Shown here: piece by piece, positions 8,193 to 16,643 of the stretch | Layout: every line of letters begins with the position of its first letter | How positions within the stretch are numbered: position 1 is the first letter of the stretch | NCBI RefSeq assembly: GCF_007954275.1 | Contig: NZ_VOLT01000010.1 | Coordinates: forward strand, 1-64,000 | Direction: 5' to 3' | Source: Colwellia demingiae | GTDB lineage: Bacteria; Pseudomonadota; Gammaproteobacteria; Enterobacterales; Alteromonadaceae | Length of the DNA: 64,000 bases | Made by a program: the position numbers and the translations under genes | Notes under the pieces: generated by a model | Database searches by the model: none | Told to the model about the DNA's origin: nothing | Seen by the model: the letters and a program-made list of their open reading frames with translations, nothing else

Positions 8193-8993
8193 TTGGCTAT
8201 TGGAAAGTATGTTCAGGTTCATATAATAAGTATTATAGAGCTCTGTGAAAGCACAGATGCGAATTTACTTAGTCAATTAAAAAATAAAGAGTTTTCCAAT
8301 AAAACATTTGGCCTTTCATTCCCATTTTTTAAAGAAGTTAAAGAAATAGATGAAAAGTCAAATGTAAGGTATTGGTCTACAGTCTACTCTGTTTGCAATC
8401 AACAGGTCAGAGTCTGTAGTCAATGGTATGCTTTACATCAAGCACGTTTCGATAAGTTTCTTGAAGCTAATAGAATTTCAGAATCAAATCTAGTAAATGA
8501 CCTATCTCCCCAACCTAAAGAAATAATAAATAAACGCTATAAATATAGGGCTATTGGAAACGCTTCAAATATATTAGTACGAAATATTTTATCAAGTCTT
8601 GGTAATGAATCTTTTACAAAGGTTGATTGGCAAAAAACAATCGAATATTTTGATCATAACTGTGCGTATTGTGGCCAGAAAGGCGATATTGAAATGGACC
8701 ATATTATTCCAATGAATAAGTCATCTCTAGGTGAACATAAGATTGGCAATATTGTTCCATCTTGTAAGCCTTGCAATAGGAAGAAACATGATAAAAGCTA
8801 TACTGATTTTTTAAAGGGTAACTCCGCGGCCACCCAGCGTATAGATTCATATATGGAAAGTAGAAATTATAATCCTATACGTAATAAAAAAGTTAGTGAA
8901 TTTTTACGGCTAGCTTATGATGAAGTTGCAACACTAGCTGAACGATATATTGATATTATCAATGAAAAGTTAGACAACAACTCAACAGAATAA
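8193..8993 (+). CDS. HNH endonuclease
   Basis: 266 aa; TTG start with the strong ribosome site AGGGAGG overlapping the end of the methyltransferase gene, so the two are translationally close. The HNH/McrA-type core is CAYCGQKGDIEMDHIIPMNK (D169-H170) followed by CKPCNRKKHDKSY: a treble-clef zinc site with two CxxC pairs, the general-base His and the NRKK end. The N-terminal ~140 residues are unrecognised. It could be a second restriction enzyme or a modification-dependent nuclease linked to the methyltransferase; the cassette structure (repeat at 10291) argues it came in together with the next gene. Confidence 0.8.
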   Translation: MAIGKYVQVHIISIIELCESTDANLLSQLKNKEFSNKTFGLSFPFFKEVKEIDEKSNVRYWSTVYSVCNQQVRVCSQWYALHQARFDKFLEANRISESNLVNDLSPQPKEIINKRYKYRAIGNASNILVRNILSSLGNESFTKVDWQKTIEYFDHNCAYCGQKGDIEMDHIIPMNKSSLGEHKIGNIVPSCKPCNRKKHDKSYTDFLKGNSAATQRIDSYMESRNYNPIRNKKVSEFLRLAYDEVATLAERYIDIINEKLDNNSTE

Positions 8994-9062
8994 TGATTTA
9001 ACTTTTTATAGTTATATCCGTAAACCATTGAATTTATATAAATATCTAATTGGAGAAACAGT

Positions 9063-10172
9063 GTGGGTCGAAAGTTTATTTCACAAAAGAAACAAACTAG
9101 AGAGGAGCTTTTTGATTCTTTAGTTAAAAATGCAATAGATTTCCTAGATTCATCTCTTGATAATCTAGAGAAAAGGCCTAAAAACTCTATTGTTGATTTT
9201 TATACTTCCATAGAATTGTTTTTAAAAGCAAGGCTAATGCATGAACACTGGACTTTGATTATCAGCAAGCCGGAAAATGCGAATATTGACAGTTTTATGG
9301 TTGGTGATTTTCATTCTGTATTTTTAGAGGACGTGATTAAAAGGTTAAAATCAATAATTAACGAGCCTTTACCTGAAAGTACTATCGCTAACTTTAAAGC
9401 CTTAGGTGAGCATAGAAATCAAATAGTTCATTTTGCCCACACTGATTACAGCGATATAAAAGCAACGAAGGCTGGCGTAGTAGTTGAACAATGGTCTTCG
9501 TGGCATCATTTGCACGAATTAATTGGTACAAAGTGGCTTGATATATTTAAAGTTTATTCATTAGAAATCAATCGAATTCATCAAAGAATGATGCAACAAA
9601 CCGAATTTATTCAAGCTAGGTATGATGAACTTGAACCAAAGATTAAGATAGAAGAGAAGAAAGGAAAGAAGGTTATCGATTGCCTTCATTGTAAAATGCA
9701 TTCAGGCATAATTACAGAAGAAAAAAAATGGGGTGTTGATTATAACTGTATGGTTTGTGGAGTGAAGGACTTGGCAATTACTCCTTTAAACGAAACTATC
9801 GAATGTTCTGAGTGTAATAAAGAATTTAAATTTTTTGATTCCACAGTTAAACATTGTCCAAATTGTAAGGTTGAACTTACTACAAAAAAGTTAATTGAGC
9901 TTTGTGAAAATAAATACAAAGAAGGTGATGGTTGGTGGGAGGAAGGTCAAGCACATATTGCAAGCTGCCATGAATGCCAAAATGAAAGGCCATCGGTGTT
10001 CTTTATAGATAACCTTTGGAGTTGTGTTTCATGCTTTGATCGTGGCTGGCAAGCAATCTGCTGTCCCAACTGTGATGAATTTGTTACGGGGGATATGGAT
10101 AAATTAAAATATTTTGCTTGTCACAAGTGTGAAGACGACGTCAGAAGAAATATGGAAGCTGATGGCTTTTAA
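9063..10172 (+). CDS. HEPN-like protein with multiple zinc ribbons
   Basis: 369 aa; GTG start with a GGAG site. The N-terminal ~170 residues are helical with EHRNQIVHFAH, which contains the R-x4-H signature (R118, H123) of HEPN ribonucleases. The C-terminal half has eight CxxC/CC pairs (for example CLHC, CMVC, CSEC, CPNC, CHEC, CVSC, CPNC, CHKC), enough for about four zinc ribbons that could bind nucleic acid. It follows the HNH gene by 69 bases on the same strand. HEPN proteins often act as toxins or abortive-infection RNases. I do not recognise this architecture as a named system; RNase function is inferred from one motif. Confidence 0.6.
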   Translation: MGRKFISQKKQTREELFDSLVKNAIDFLDSSLDNLEKRPKNSIVDFYTSIELFLKARLMHEHWTLIISKPENANIDSFMVGDFHSVFLEDVIKRLKSIINEPLPESTIANFKALGEHRNQIVHFAHTDYSDIKATKAGVVVEQWSSWHHLHELIGTKWLDIFKVYSLEINRIHQRMMQQTEFIQARYDELEPKIKIEEKKGKKVIDCLHCKMHSGIITEEKKWGVDYNCMVCGVKDLAITPLNETIECSECNKEFKFFDSTVKHCPNCKVELTTKKLIELCENKYKEGDGWWEEGQAHIASCHECQNERPSVFFIDNLWSCVSCFDRGWQAICCPNCDEFVTGDMDKLKYFACHKCEDDVRRNMEADGF

Positions 10173-10290
10173 CGAGGAATACAACTGCTTTGACCGCAAT
10201 CAAAAACAAATCAGCTATCAACTATACTTCGTTGAAACATCTAGAGCAGTGGCCAAATTAACTTGGCCTCTATATTCGTTCGAAAATAAC

Positions 10291-10413
10291 CACTGGTGGA
10301 CAAATGAGGTGATTTGAAGTCCCTCAATATACTCAAGTAGGTAATGCGGTTCCGCCTTTATTAGGTAGAGCTTTAGGTTTATCTATCAATAGCTTACTAA
10401 AAAAGTTAACCTA
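10291..10413 (+). pseudogene. Remnant of a C5 methyltransferase 3' end
   Basis: Reads TGGQMR, an in-frame TGA, then FEVPQYTQVGNAVPPLLG and a normal stop: motif X of a cytosine-5 methyltransferase. It matches 8063-8182, the end of the intact methyltransferase, at about 80% of bases, with differences mostly at third positions. No other methyltransferase part is present. Two such copies flank the HNH and HEPN genes, so those genes were probably inserted or exchanged by recombination at the methyltransferase 3' end. The rest of the 10173-10515 gap shows only the palindrome below. Confidence 0.85.
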
Positions 10414-10457
10414 GATTAATTGCAAGATTTTAATTAAATTAATATAAAATAATGGAC

Positions 10458-10495
10458 CCTCCTTTCAATTTAAACATGTTTAAATTGAAAGGAGG
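10458..10495. promoter_or_regulatory. Perfect 38-bp palindrome upstream of the Septu-like pair
   Basis: Each 19-base arm (CCTCCTTTCAATTTAAACA and its complement) matches perfectly around CATG. The right arm ends in AAGGAGG, a perfect anti-16S sequence, 20 bases before the ATG at 10516; a second, weaker AAGGA stands 9 bases before that ATG. It may be a terminator of the preceding cassette, an operator, or an RNA hairpin that hides a ribosome site. It lacks a proper T-tract (TTTT only), which favours control over termination. Confidence 0.65.
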
Positions 10496-10515
10496 CATTT
10501 TAAGGATATTCTCAT

Positions 10516-12000
10516 ATGATGTTTTACGTTAGAACTAATTCAGCTCTACTTCAATCAAAGAGTTACACTCGCCCATTTGCATTATTAGAAAAAATAAAAT
10601 GGAATGATTTTAGCTACACCACTTTATTTAGATTATATGTATATCCCAAAGATTCAGCTGATCGAGTTCAAATAGGTCAATTAAAAATAATGCATTTGGG
10701 ACAAAAAACTGAAGAAGATACATTTGATCCAGAAATTAAATCTTTTGATGACTTATCCAATTTGTCTAAAGAATACTGTTCTCTGGGAGATGAGTTAACT
10801 TATTATAAAAGCTTGAAAACAATTGATGGCTCACTTGCCATAAAAATTCTAAAACAATTAAATGATGTGTCATTTAACTCCAATATTCGAAGTAAATTTG
10901 AAAGTGACGATTGTTTCAATTCATCTTTACTCAGGTACAGTGAGTCTAAAGAAGCTCTAGACAAAGGGGCTTCTTTGTTTGGAAAAAGAATAATAAGGCA
11001 AATAGAGTTCTCTGCGACTATACCTGTTACAGAAGAAAAAAATTATAAATTCAATTTCAACTTTAACACTTTTAAAGGGCTTCCCCACAGAGTTAACCTA
11101 TTGGTTGGTTCAAATGGTGTTGGAAAAACCCAAGTTATGGCGAAGCTAGCAATTCTTCTTAGTAGGTTTGCCAAAGATAACTTTGACGATAACAAAAGTA
11201 GCTTAAAAAAGTTAACCGAAGCTGGCGTTATTGAACCTCGTCCTTCCTTATACAATGTAATCGCAGTATCTTTTAATGCCTTTGATAGTTTTGAATTACC
11301 GAGTATTAAGCAGACAAAAGATTTTAGTTATAGTTACTGTGGTTTAAGAAAAGATGACTCTTCCTACTACAGTGAGCAAGAATTAGCGGGCAAAATTCAA
11401 AAATTATTAAGTTCTTTGGACGATTTAAAACTTAAAAAAGCGGAAGGGTACCTAAAACAACTATTACATTACGGTGATGACGAAAAAATAACCTCTTCAT
11501 CAAATTACTCAAATCTTAGTGCAGGTCAAAAAATTGTTCTCAATATTTTATTACATGTTCTTAATAAAATAACGCCTCAATCACTAATTTTACTAGATGA
11601 GCCAGAGACTCATTTGCACCCTAAATTAATGACGTCACTTTTTATCATACTCACAGAAGTTCTTATAGAGTTTGATTCATTTGCTATTATTGCAACACAT
11701 TCGCCAATAATAGTTCAACAAGTACCTTCAAGATCTGTACATGTTCTAAAGAGAATCGATAATATCCCTGATTTATCTGAACCCGTTATTGAATGTTTTG
11801 GGGAAAATTTAAGTGAGATATCTAGGCATGTTTTCCAAACAGCTCAAAGTGACCGTGACTATGAATCGATAATTGATGAATTGCTTGCAGATAATTTCAA
11901 TGATCCTGAGCTAGTTGAAGAACTTTTTGAAGGAAGATTAGGAATGAACGCTCGAATGTATTTGCGCTCTAAAGCTGCATTAAGGAGCCAAAATGATTAA
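10516..12000 (+). CDS. Septu-like AAA/ABC-type ATPase (PtuA-like)
   Basis: 494 aa. Walker A LLVGSNGVGKTQV (about 196-208), ABC signature LSAGQK (334-339), Walker B LILLDEPETHLHP (about 356-368) and switch His in ATHSP (about 393-397) place it among the OLD/RecF/AAA_21 ATPases used in defence. No TOPRIM domain is present. It overlaps the following HNH gene by 8 bases, the arrangement of Septu (ptuA ATPase, ptuB HNH nuclease). The first ~170 residues, before the P-loop, are unusual. Retron-type reverse transcriptase is absent nearby, so a retron version is unlikely. Anti-phage role is inferred from family knowledge. Confidence 0.75.
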   Translation: MMFYVRTNSALLQSKSYTRPFALLEKIKWNDFSYTTLFRLYVYPKDSADRVQIGQLKIMHLGQKTEEDTFDPEIKSFDDLSNLSKEYCSLGDELTYYKSLKTIDGSLAIKILKQLNDVSFNSNIRSKFESDDCFNSSLLRYSESKEALDKGASLFGKRIIRQIEFSATIPVTEEKNYKFNFNFNTFKGLPHRVNLLVGSNGVGKTQVMAKLAILLSRFAKDNFDDNKSSLKKLTEAGVIEPRPSLYNVIAVSFNAFDSFELPSIKQTKDFSYSYCGLRKDDSSYYSEQELAGKIQKLLSSLDDLKLKKAEGYLKQLLHYGDDEKITSSSNYSNLSAGQKIVLNILLHVLNKITPQSLILLDEPETHLHPKLMTSLFIILTEVLIEFDSFAIIATHSPIIVQQVPSRSVHVLKRIDNIPDLSEPVIECFGENLSEISRHVFQTAQSDRDYESIIDELLADNFNDPELVEELFEGRLGMNARMYLRSKAALRSQND

Positions 12001-12862
12001 CATGAAATTCAAAATTTCCGCTCCATCGAAGGCTTCTTTTAAAGTGTTTAAATCCAAATCAGGGGCTAGGAAAACAGTTTTACAAAATGCGGTTAATTCA
12101 GTAAAGACAAGAAAAGCATTATACTTATCGAATAGGTCCTGTTTGCATACTTTAAGAAGAACGACATATTCAGGAGTGCAAAGTGCAGCATTAGAACATT
12201 GCTATGATAGTTCAACAAATGCCTTAGTAGAAATTAAGGTAAGCTTAATTAAGAATATCAAAACACAAAATGAATACCTTTTATCTAAATGCCCATACTG
12301 CTTAGTAAGAGAACCATCCACATGGGATCATTATTTACCTAAAGCAAAATACCCTGAATACTCGGTATTTTCACCAAACCTCATTAGAGTTTGTGACGTT
12401 TGTAATAGAAAAAAATCAGATGGGTTAGTACAGAATACCAAGGAAGCAATACATACTTATTTTGACAAGTTACCCAATACTGAACTACTTGTATGTGACG
12501 TGACTTTAGATAACGCAAACATTCCAATCATGAATTTTAATGTACCAAATCCGACAAATAACACTCAAATTACATTAGTTCAAAATCATTTTAATGCTTT
12601 CGATTTAGCCGAGACTTATATCGACTATGCTAAAGATTATTTATCAGTTCTCCTTCAGGAATTTGCGAATAAATTTCCTACTGGTATCACCGCACAAATT
12701 TATAAACAAGAACTAATATTCATACATAATCAGATACCTATGAACAGAGGTTATAATTATTGGCAAGCTGCTTTATTAAAAGGCTTGGCTCGAAACTTAA
12801 ATTTAGTATCTGTTATTAACAACTTACAATGCGTTCATTCAAATAACTGGAAAAGAGTCTAG
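11993..12862 (+). CDS. Septu-like HNH endonuclease (PtuB-like)
   Basis: 289 aa. The ribosome site AAGGAG is inside the end of the ATPase gene, 6 bases before this ATG; a second in-frame ATG lies three codons later. HNH core: CPYCLVREPSTWDHYLPKAK (from about residue 100), then NLIRVCDVCNRKKSD, with two CxxC pairs and the DHYLPK element typical of PtuB-like nucleases. The C-terminal ~140 residues are an unrecognised helical region. With the ATPase it would form a nucleoprotein effector that degrades DNA after phage sensing. Its nearest neighbour downstream is an unrelated resolvase. Confidence 0.78.
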   Translation: MINMKFKISAPSKASFKVFKSKSGARKTVLQNAVNSVKTRKALYLSNRSCLHTLRRTTYSGVQSAALEHCYDSSTNALVEIKVSLIKNIKTQNEYLLSKCPYCLVREPSTWDHYLPKAKYPEYSVFSPNLIRVCDVCNRKKSDGLVQNTKEAIHTYFDKLPNTELLVCDVTLDNANIPIMNFNVPNPTNNTQITLVQNHFNAFDLAETYIDYAKDYLSVLLQEFANKFPTGITAQIYKQELIFIHNQIPMNRGYNYWQAALLKGLARNLNLVSVINNLQCVHSNNWKRV

Positions 12863-13169
12863 AGTTGTTTATCAAATAGTTAACCAATGAGCTCTATTGT
12901 AGAAATGTTGATTGATAGAAATTGATAATTATTTGGTATCAGCACCACTTAGCGTTAAAAAACGAAATGCTAATGTCTGCAATGAGCTTCAGCAAACCTA
13001 CTACTTATCATAAGTACATATTTAATATAAAAATTAATACTATGTAACTTTTAAGTACACTCTAAATTGCCAGTAAGTTAGTTGAATAAGGTTGTCATTT
13101 TTAAGTCTGTTTTGTGGCTAACTTTACAGTTATGTTGAACATCTAAGACCCCAAATTTACGGTGATAAC
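12863..13169. other. 307-base gap before the resolvase; possible res region
   Basis: No reading frame with a ribosome site is seen. An imperfect inverted pair, GCCAGTAAGTTAG (about 13068) and CTAACTTTACAG (about 13119), lies directly upstream of the serine recombinase, where res sites normally are. A weaker TTAGCGTT/AATGCTAA pair near 12949 could be the end of the Septu-like transcript. All are weak. Confidence 0.3.
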
Positions 13170-13712
13170 ATGACAGAACATATTGGATATATACGTGTTT
13201 CTACGATTGAACAAAATACTGTGCGTCAATTACTTAATGTTGAGCTTAATAAATATTTTACAGATAAATGTAGCGGCAAAGATACTAATCGCCCTCAGTT
13301 AAAATTGTTAATTGAATATGCGCGTGAAGGCGATGTTATTCATGTTCACGATATCAGCAGAATGGCGCGTAATACTGAAGATTTATTGCGTTTAGTTAAA
13401 GAATTCACTGAGCAAGGGATCAGTTTGAAATTTCACAAAGAGCATCTTGAGTTCAACGGTGAAAATAGTCCTATGCAACAACTAATGTTGACTATGCTTG
13501 GCGGCATTTATCAATTTGAACGCGCTATGATCCTAGAACGCCAGCGTGAAGGGATCGCTATTGCTAAAGCAAAGGGCAAGTATCTTGGTAAGCCTGTTAA
13601 TCAAGTTCTTCATGAGAAGATCAGAGAGTTGTTTAGCCAAGGTGTGAATAAATCACAAATAGCTAAACAACTTGGCTGTACTAGACCAACGGTATACAAG
13701 GCTTTAAAGTAA
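13170..13712 (+). CDS. Serine recombinase (resolvase/invertase family)
   Basis: 180 aa, the usual length for Tn3-type resolvases and Pin-type invertases. N-terminal catalytic domain: IGYIRVSTIEQN with the nucleophile Ser11, then HDISRMARNTEDL, MLTMLGGIYQFERAMI and ERQREGI along the dimer helix. The C-terminal part (from about residue 145) is a helix-turn-helix: SQGVNKSQIAKQLGCTRPTVYKAL. It stands alone and may resolve multimers of an excised circular element or be left from a transposon. A decayed relative lies at 15220. Resolvase versus invertase cannot be decided. Confidence 0.92.
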   Translation: MTEHIGYIRVSTIEQNTVRQLLNVELNKYFTDKCSGKDTNRPQLKLLIEYAREGDVIHVHDISRMARNTEDLLRLVKEFTEQGISLKFHKEHLEFNGENSPMQQLMLTMLGGIYQFERAMILERQREGIAIAKAKGKYLGKPVNQVLHEKIRELFSQGVNKSQIAKQLGCTRPTVYKALK

Positions 13713-13759
13713 GTTTTAGTATGGAAGTAGATAATTGCCTTTCTTTTTATAGAGAAAGG

Positions 13760-15013
13760 CTAACTAACGTATTTCGCATGGGGAATGAAACCACCATTTA
13801 ATGCTACAACTCTTTTTATATCATCAACTTCAATTTCGTCGATTCCAAGAGACTTAATTATTCTCATTAACTCAGAAAATATTTGATCCGTTTTACTTAT
13901 TTTAACAATAATATATTCATAAGGCTTTGTGCAGTAATAAGGACTTACATCATCATCAGCTGTATCAGGAACCCCTTCATTTAGCCCTATTTTTATAAAG
14001 TAGTTATAAGATTCAGACCAAATTAAACTAATCTTAGCAGAACCATATCTTGGTGGAAAAATAGAATTGGTTTTGGCCAGATCTGACGAATTCCAATCCC
14101 CATCATTATCACCATTTAAGGAGTTTAAAGCATAACTAAGAGTAAAAACCTCATCTCTTGTGTTCGGTATCCAATTAAATGCAAACTCTCCACTTGCTTT
14201 AGTTGGAACCAAATCGTCTCTACTTTCCCAAACAGCTCTCCCATTAATAACAATATCTTCCGGTACATAGCCGCATTCAATATTACCTAATTCAAAAGAT
14301 TCATTTAAGGCTGTAATATCAGGATATTTTCCCTGTTCTAGAGTCTGCTTAATGCACCCGATTAACAATAATTGATTAGCACTGTATTCATCGTTTGAGT
14401 TAATAAAAATAATATCAAACTCTCTTTTTGCATATTCGGCCAATGATTCAGGTAATTTTTTTAAACCTAAATGATCATCATTACGTTTATGATATTTATC
14501 AATAACGTTTCTATATAATGGATTCGGACGAGCATCAAACGAGCTTAATTTCGACTTCATTATGGTAACCCATGAATTAAAGCCATCAGACTCTAACAGC
14601 TTATTAAGTTGAAATAACTTTGCAGCATATTGCTCGTCATTATTAACAACTTTAGTATCTGCTTCTAAAGTAAATCCGTTCAGTACCACACTTATATTTG
14701 ATGAATCACTAACAAACCTCAGTAAGTACATCATGTGGCTTGCTCCTGAGCCTGGGCGATAACTCCTATCAAAGTCGACGTCATTAATAACCATCCCATG
14801 ATAAAAGTATCCCGGGTTACTTGTGGGAATTCCGAAGTGTTCTCTCAAAGTATTAGCTTCTTCCATCTTTAAACGACGCGTTCCTCTCTTTACTTCGGAG
14901 ACCCTTGATGGTTCTAAATTTAGTAATTTTGCAACAAAACCACTACTACTCTGTGAGCACGCATATTCACAAAAATGCTTCGATTCTGGTATTGATATTT
15001 TTATATTTTCCAT
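13760..15013 (-). CDS. Protein with N-terminal HTH, function unknown
   Basis: 417 aa from the ATG at 15013 (MENIKISIPESK), chosen because AAGGA stands 8 bases before it; a longer opening to 15052 has no ribosome site. Residues ~15-60 read GFVAKLLNLEPSRVSEVKRG, a phage-repressor-like HTH, followed by an extended acidic region (DSSDLAK, GDNDGDWN) without known motifs. The upstream region has a GTAATT/AATTAC inverted pair at 15074-15095 that may be its own operator. It may be a regulator with a large sensing domain. Convergent with the resolvase gene. Confidence 0.5.
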   Translation of the reverse strand: MENIKISIPESKHFCEYACSQSSSGFVAKLLNLEPSRVSEVKRGTRRLKMEEANTLREHFGIPTSNPGYFYHGMVINDVDFDRSYRPGSGASHMMYLLRFVSDSSNISVVLNGFTLEADTKVVNNDEQYAAKLFQLNKLLESDGFNSWVTIMKSKLSSFDARPNPLYRNVIDKYHKRNDDHLGLKKLPESLAEYAKREFDIIFINSNDEYSANQLLLIGCIKQTLEQGKYPDITALNESFELGNIECGYVPEDIVINGRAVWESRDDLVPTKASGEFAFNWIPNTRDEVFTLSYALNSLNGDNDGDWNSSDLAKTNSIFPPRYGSAKISLIWSESYNYFIKIGLNEGVPDTADDDVSPYYCTKPYEYIIVKISKTDQIFSELMRIIKSLGIDEIEVDDIKRVVALNGGFIPHAKYVS

Positions 15014-15073
15014 TGCTTTATTCCTTAATAATAACGACCTACAAAGTACCAAAACACCACTTACGAATAAAGC

Positions 15074-15095
15074 GTAATTATAGCGTAAAAATTAC
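15074..15095. promoter_or_regulatory. Inverted repeat upstream of the HTH gene
   Basis: GTAATT and AATTAC arms with AGCGTAA repeated twice (15071 and 15082), 60-80 bases before the HTH gene start. This is where an autoregulatory operator would be; no direct evidence of binding. Confidence 0.3.
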
Positions 15096-15219
15096 AACTA
15101 CCGTTTAATGTAGAACTATAATCAACGAATAAGTTCCTCTATAGCTTATGATTCAATAGAGAGGTTAGGATCAAATAACTTTGGTAGGGCTTTGTTATTA
15201 CATCTTTACTTGTTGAGTC

Positions 15220-15447
15220 ATGGCTCGCTTTGATAACGACAAGCGAATCGAACGAATTAAACAAGGTCAGAGACGTGCTAACGATGCAGGTAAAAAATTT
15301 GGGGTAGTACTAAAAATCAAGAAATTAGAATTAAAGTAATTTTATATTTGGATAAAAAATCTAACCGTTAAGAAATTGCTAAAATAGGAGGTTGATGTCT
15401 TGCCACTGTATATCGTATTAAAAATGAATTGAAACCTCTTACGTAGT
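15220..15447 (+). pseudogene. Decayed C-terminal part of a serine recombinase
   Basis: Translation begins MARFDNDKRIERIKQGQRRA and continues DAGKKFG; after a one-base frame change it reads GSTKNQEIRIKVILYLDKKS, then stops inside what was REIAKIGG, and ends ATVYRIKNELKPL. This is the linker helix plus helix-turn-helix of a resolvase, missing the catalytic domain and carrying a frameshift and two stops. It is not a copy of the gene at 13170, so the island has received at least two such enzymes. The rest of 15014-15659 shows no gene. Confidence 0.75.
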
Positions 15448-15659
15448 GACCAAATTAACTAGGCCACTAGAATGAGCTGTTACATGTTTTGTAATATTGC
15501 TTTTCAATACCGCTTATCGTAGTTGTTTTCTAAACGCTGAACCATAATGAAACATAGCCATCGTATGGATGTACACAACGTGTTGCTGAAGGAAGAATAT
15601 ATTGCCATGAAATGTATTTCTCCACACTGTTGTATTTTCTAAATATAACAAAATGTTAC

Positions 15660-16436
15660 TTATGAGTACTCAACTGCTAATTGAGAAGTATTAATTGACT
15701 TTAGGTCATCATCTGATTGCATTATTTCAATATAATGAGGATTCATTTTAATAACCCCTCTCAACTCATTGAGTATTTCTTTTTCATCATAATTTAATCG
15801 AGCTTTGTAACATGCTTTATTGAATAATGCGTTTGCCTTGTTATCTTCATGATTAAATTGATCTAGTTTAATGGCATCATTAATAGTTTTTAATGCTTCT
15901 TCATATTGTTCTAATCCACACAAACAATAAGCTTTATGAGCATAAATTTCTGAAGTTGGTTCCAATATCAACAGTTTGTTGGCCCAGACTATTGCTGTTT
16001 TAAAGCTCTTTTGGTACTTATATGCAAGCATTCTAAGGTAATATGTTTCTGATTCATGCCTTTTTTCTAACTCGCCAATTCTAGAATTTATTTGATTGAT
16101 AACCTCTTTAGATATGTCACCTTTTAGATCCCCTCTTAATGATTCAGAGAGTTTCAAAAATAGTTCAGGATCTTTAAAATCCTCAGGAGAGAATAATTTA
16201 GAATGATGAGAAGTAACTAATCTATAAAATACCAATAGCAGTAAAGTAGAGTAGATAAAAATAAAACTCAATATCGATTTCCTCTCTAATGAGTCTAAAC
16301 CATTCCCAAACATTATCACTAATGTGCAAAAACCGTATATAAGAACAATAAATAAGGCTAATATACTTACAGGGCTTTTTGACAAGCTTTTTGCGGTTTC
16401 GCCGAATTTTGTGACTTCATTCATTTTAATAGTCAT
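15660..16436 (-). CDS. Membrane protein with TPR repeats
   Basis: 258 aa. Two membrane spans near the N-terminus (SILALFIVLIYGFCTLVIMF at about 23-42 and a second at about 56-74), then a cytoplasmic or periplasmic TPR-like part: the segments LAYKYQKSFKTAIVWANKLL, IYAHKAYCLCGLEQYEEALK and NKACYKARLNYDEKEILNEL are consecutive helix pairs with the A/G/Y pattern of TPRs. Last gene of a minus-strand operon with a 62-aa protein and two lipoproteins (gaps of 6 and 12 bases, then an overlap). Probably a scaffold; function not recognised. Confidence 0.6.
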   Translation of the reverse strand: MTIKMNEVTKFGETAKSLSKSPVSILALFIVLIYGFCTLVIMFGNGLDSLERKSILSFIFIYSTLLLLVFYRLVTSHHSKLFSPEDFKDPELFLKLSESLRGDLKGDISKEVINQINSRIGELEKRHESETYYLRMLAYKYQKSFKTAIVWANKLLILEPTSEIYAHKAYCLCGLEQYEEALKTINDAIKLDQFNHEDNKANALFNKACYKARLNYDEKEILNELRGVIKMNPHYIEIMQSDDDLKSINTSQLAVEYS

Positions 16437-16442
16437 AAGATT

Positions 16443-16631
16443 TTATTTTTCCCCTACAATTATATACCCGCCTTCGAATTCGTCATCACTTCCAGCGTGC
16501 AGTGTAGAATCTATGTATGTCATTTCTGTTGCAGTTTCATAAGCGATTGTAAAACCATTTTCTAGTAAAATCGTTTTTTCAGAAAGTGCTTCAATATCAG
16601 TTTTAACCTTTTTTACCACTACAGTTGTCAT
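16443..16631 (-). CDS. Small acidic protein of unknown function
   Basis: 62 aa, beginning MTTVVVKKVKTDIEALSEKT, with the end GSDDEFEGGYIIVGEK. Starts with AAGGATATTAAT ahead of the ATG. It lies 6 bases before the TPR gene and 12 after the lipoprotein gene, so it is part of the operon. No membrane span or signal peptide. Confidence 0.5.
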   Translation of the reverse strand: MTTVVVKKVKTDIEALSEKTILLENGFTIAYETATEMTYIDSTLHAGSDDEFEGGYIIVGEK

Positions 16632-16643
16632 ATTAATATCCTT

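Noticed and set aside
10114-10317. 67-codon plus-strand frame after the HEPN gene
   Set aside because: Starts inside the HEPN gene in another frame and runs over the methyltransferase remnant; the remnant explains the sequence.
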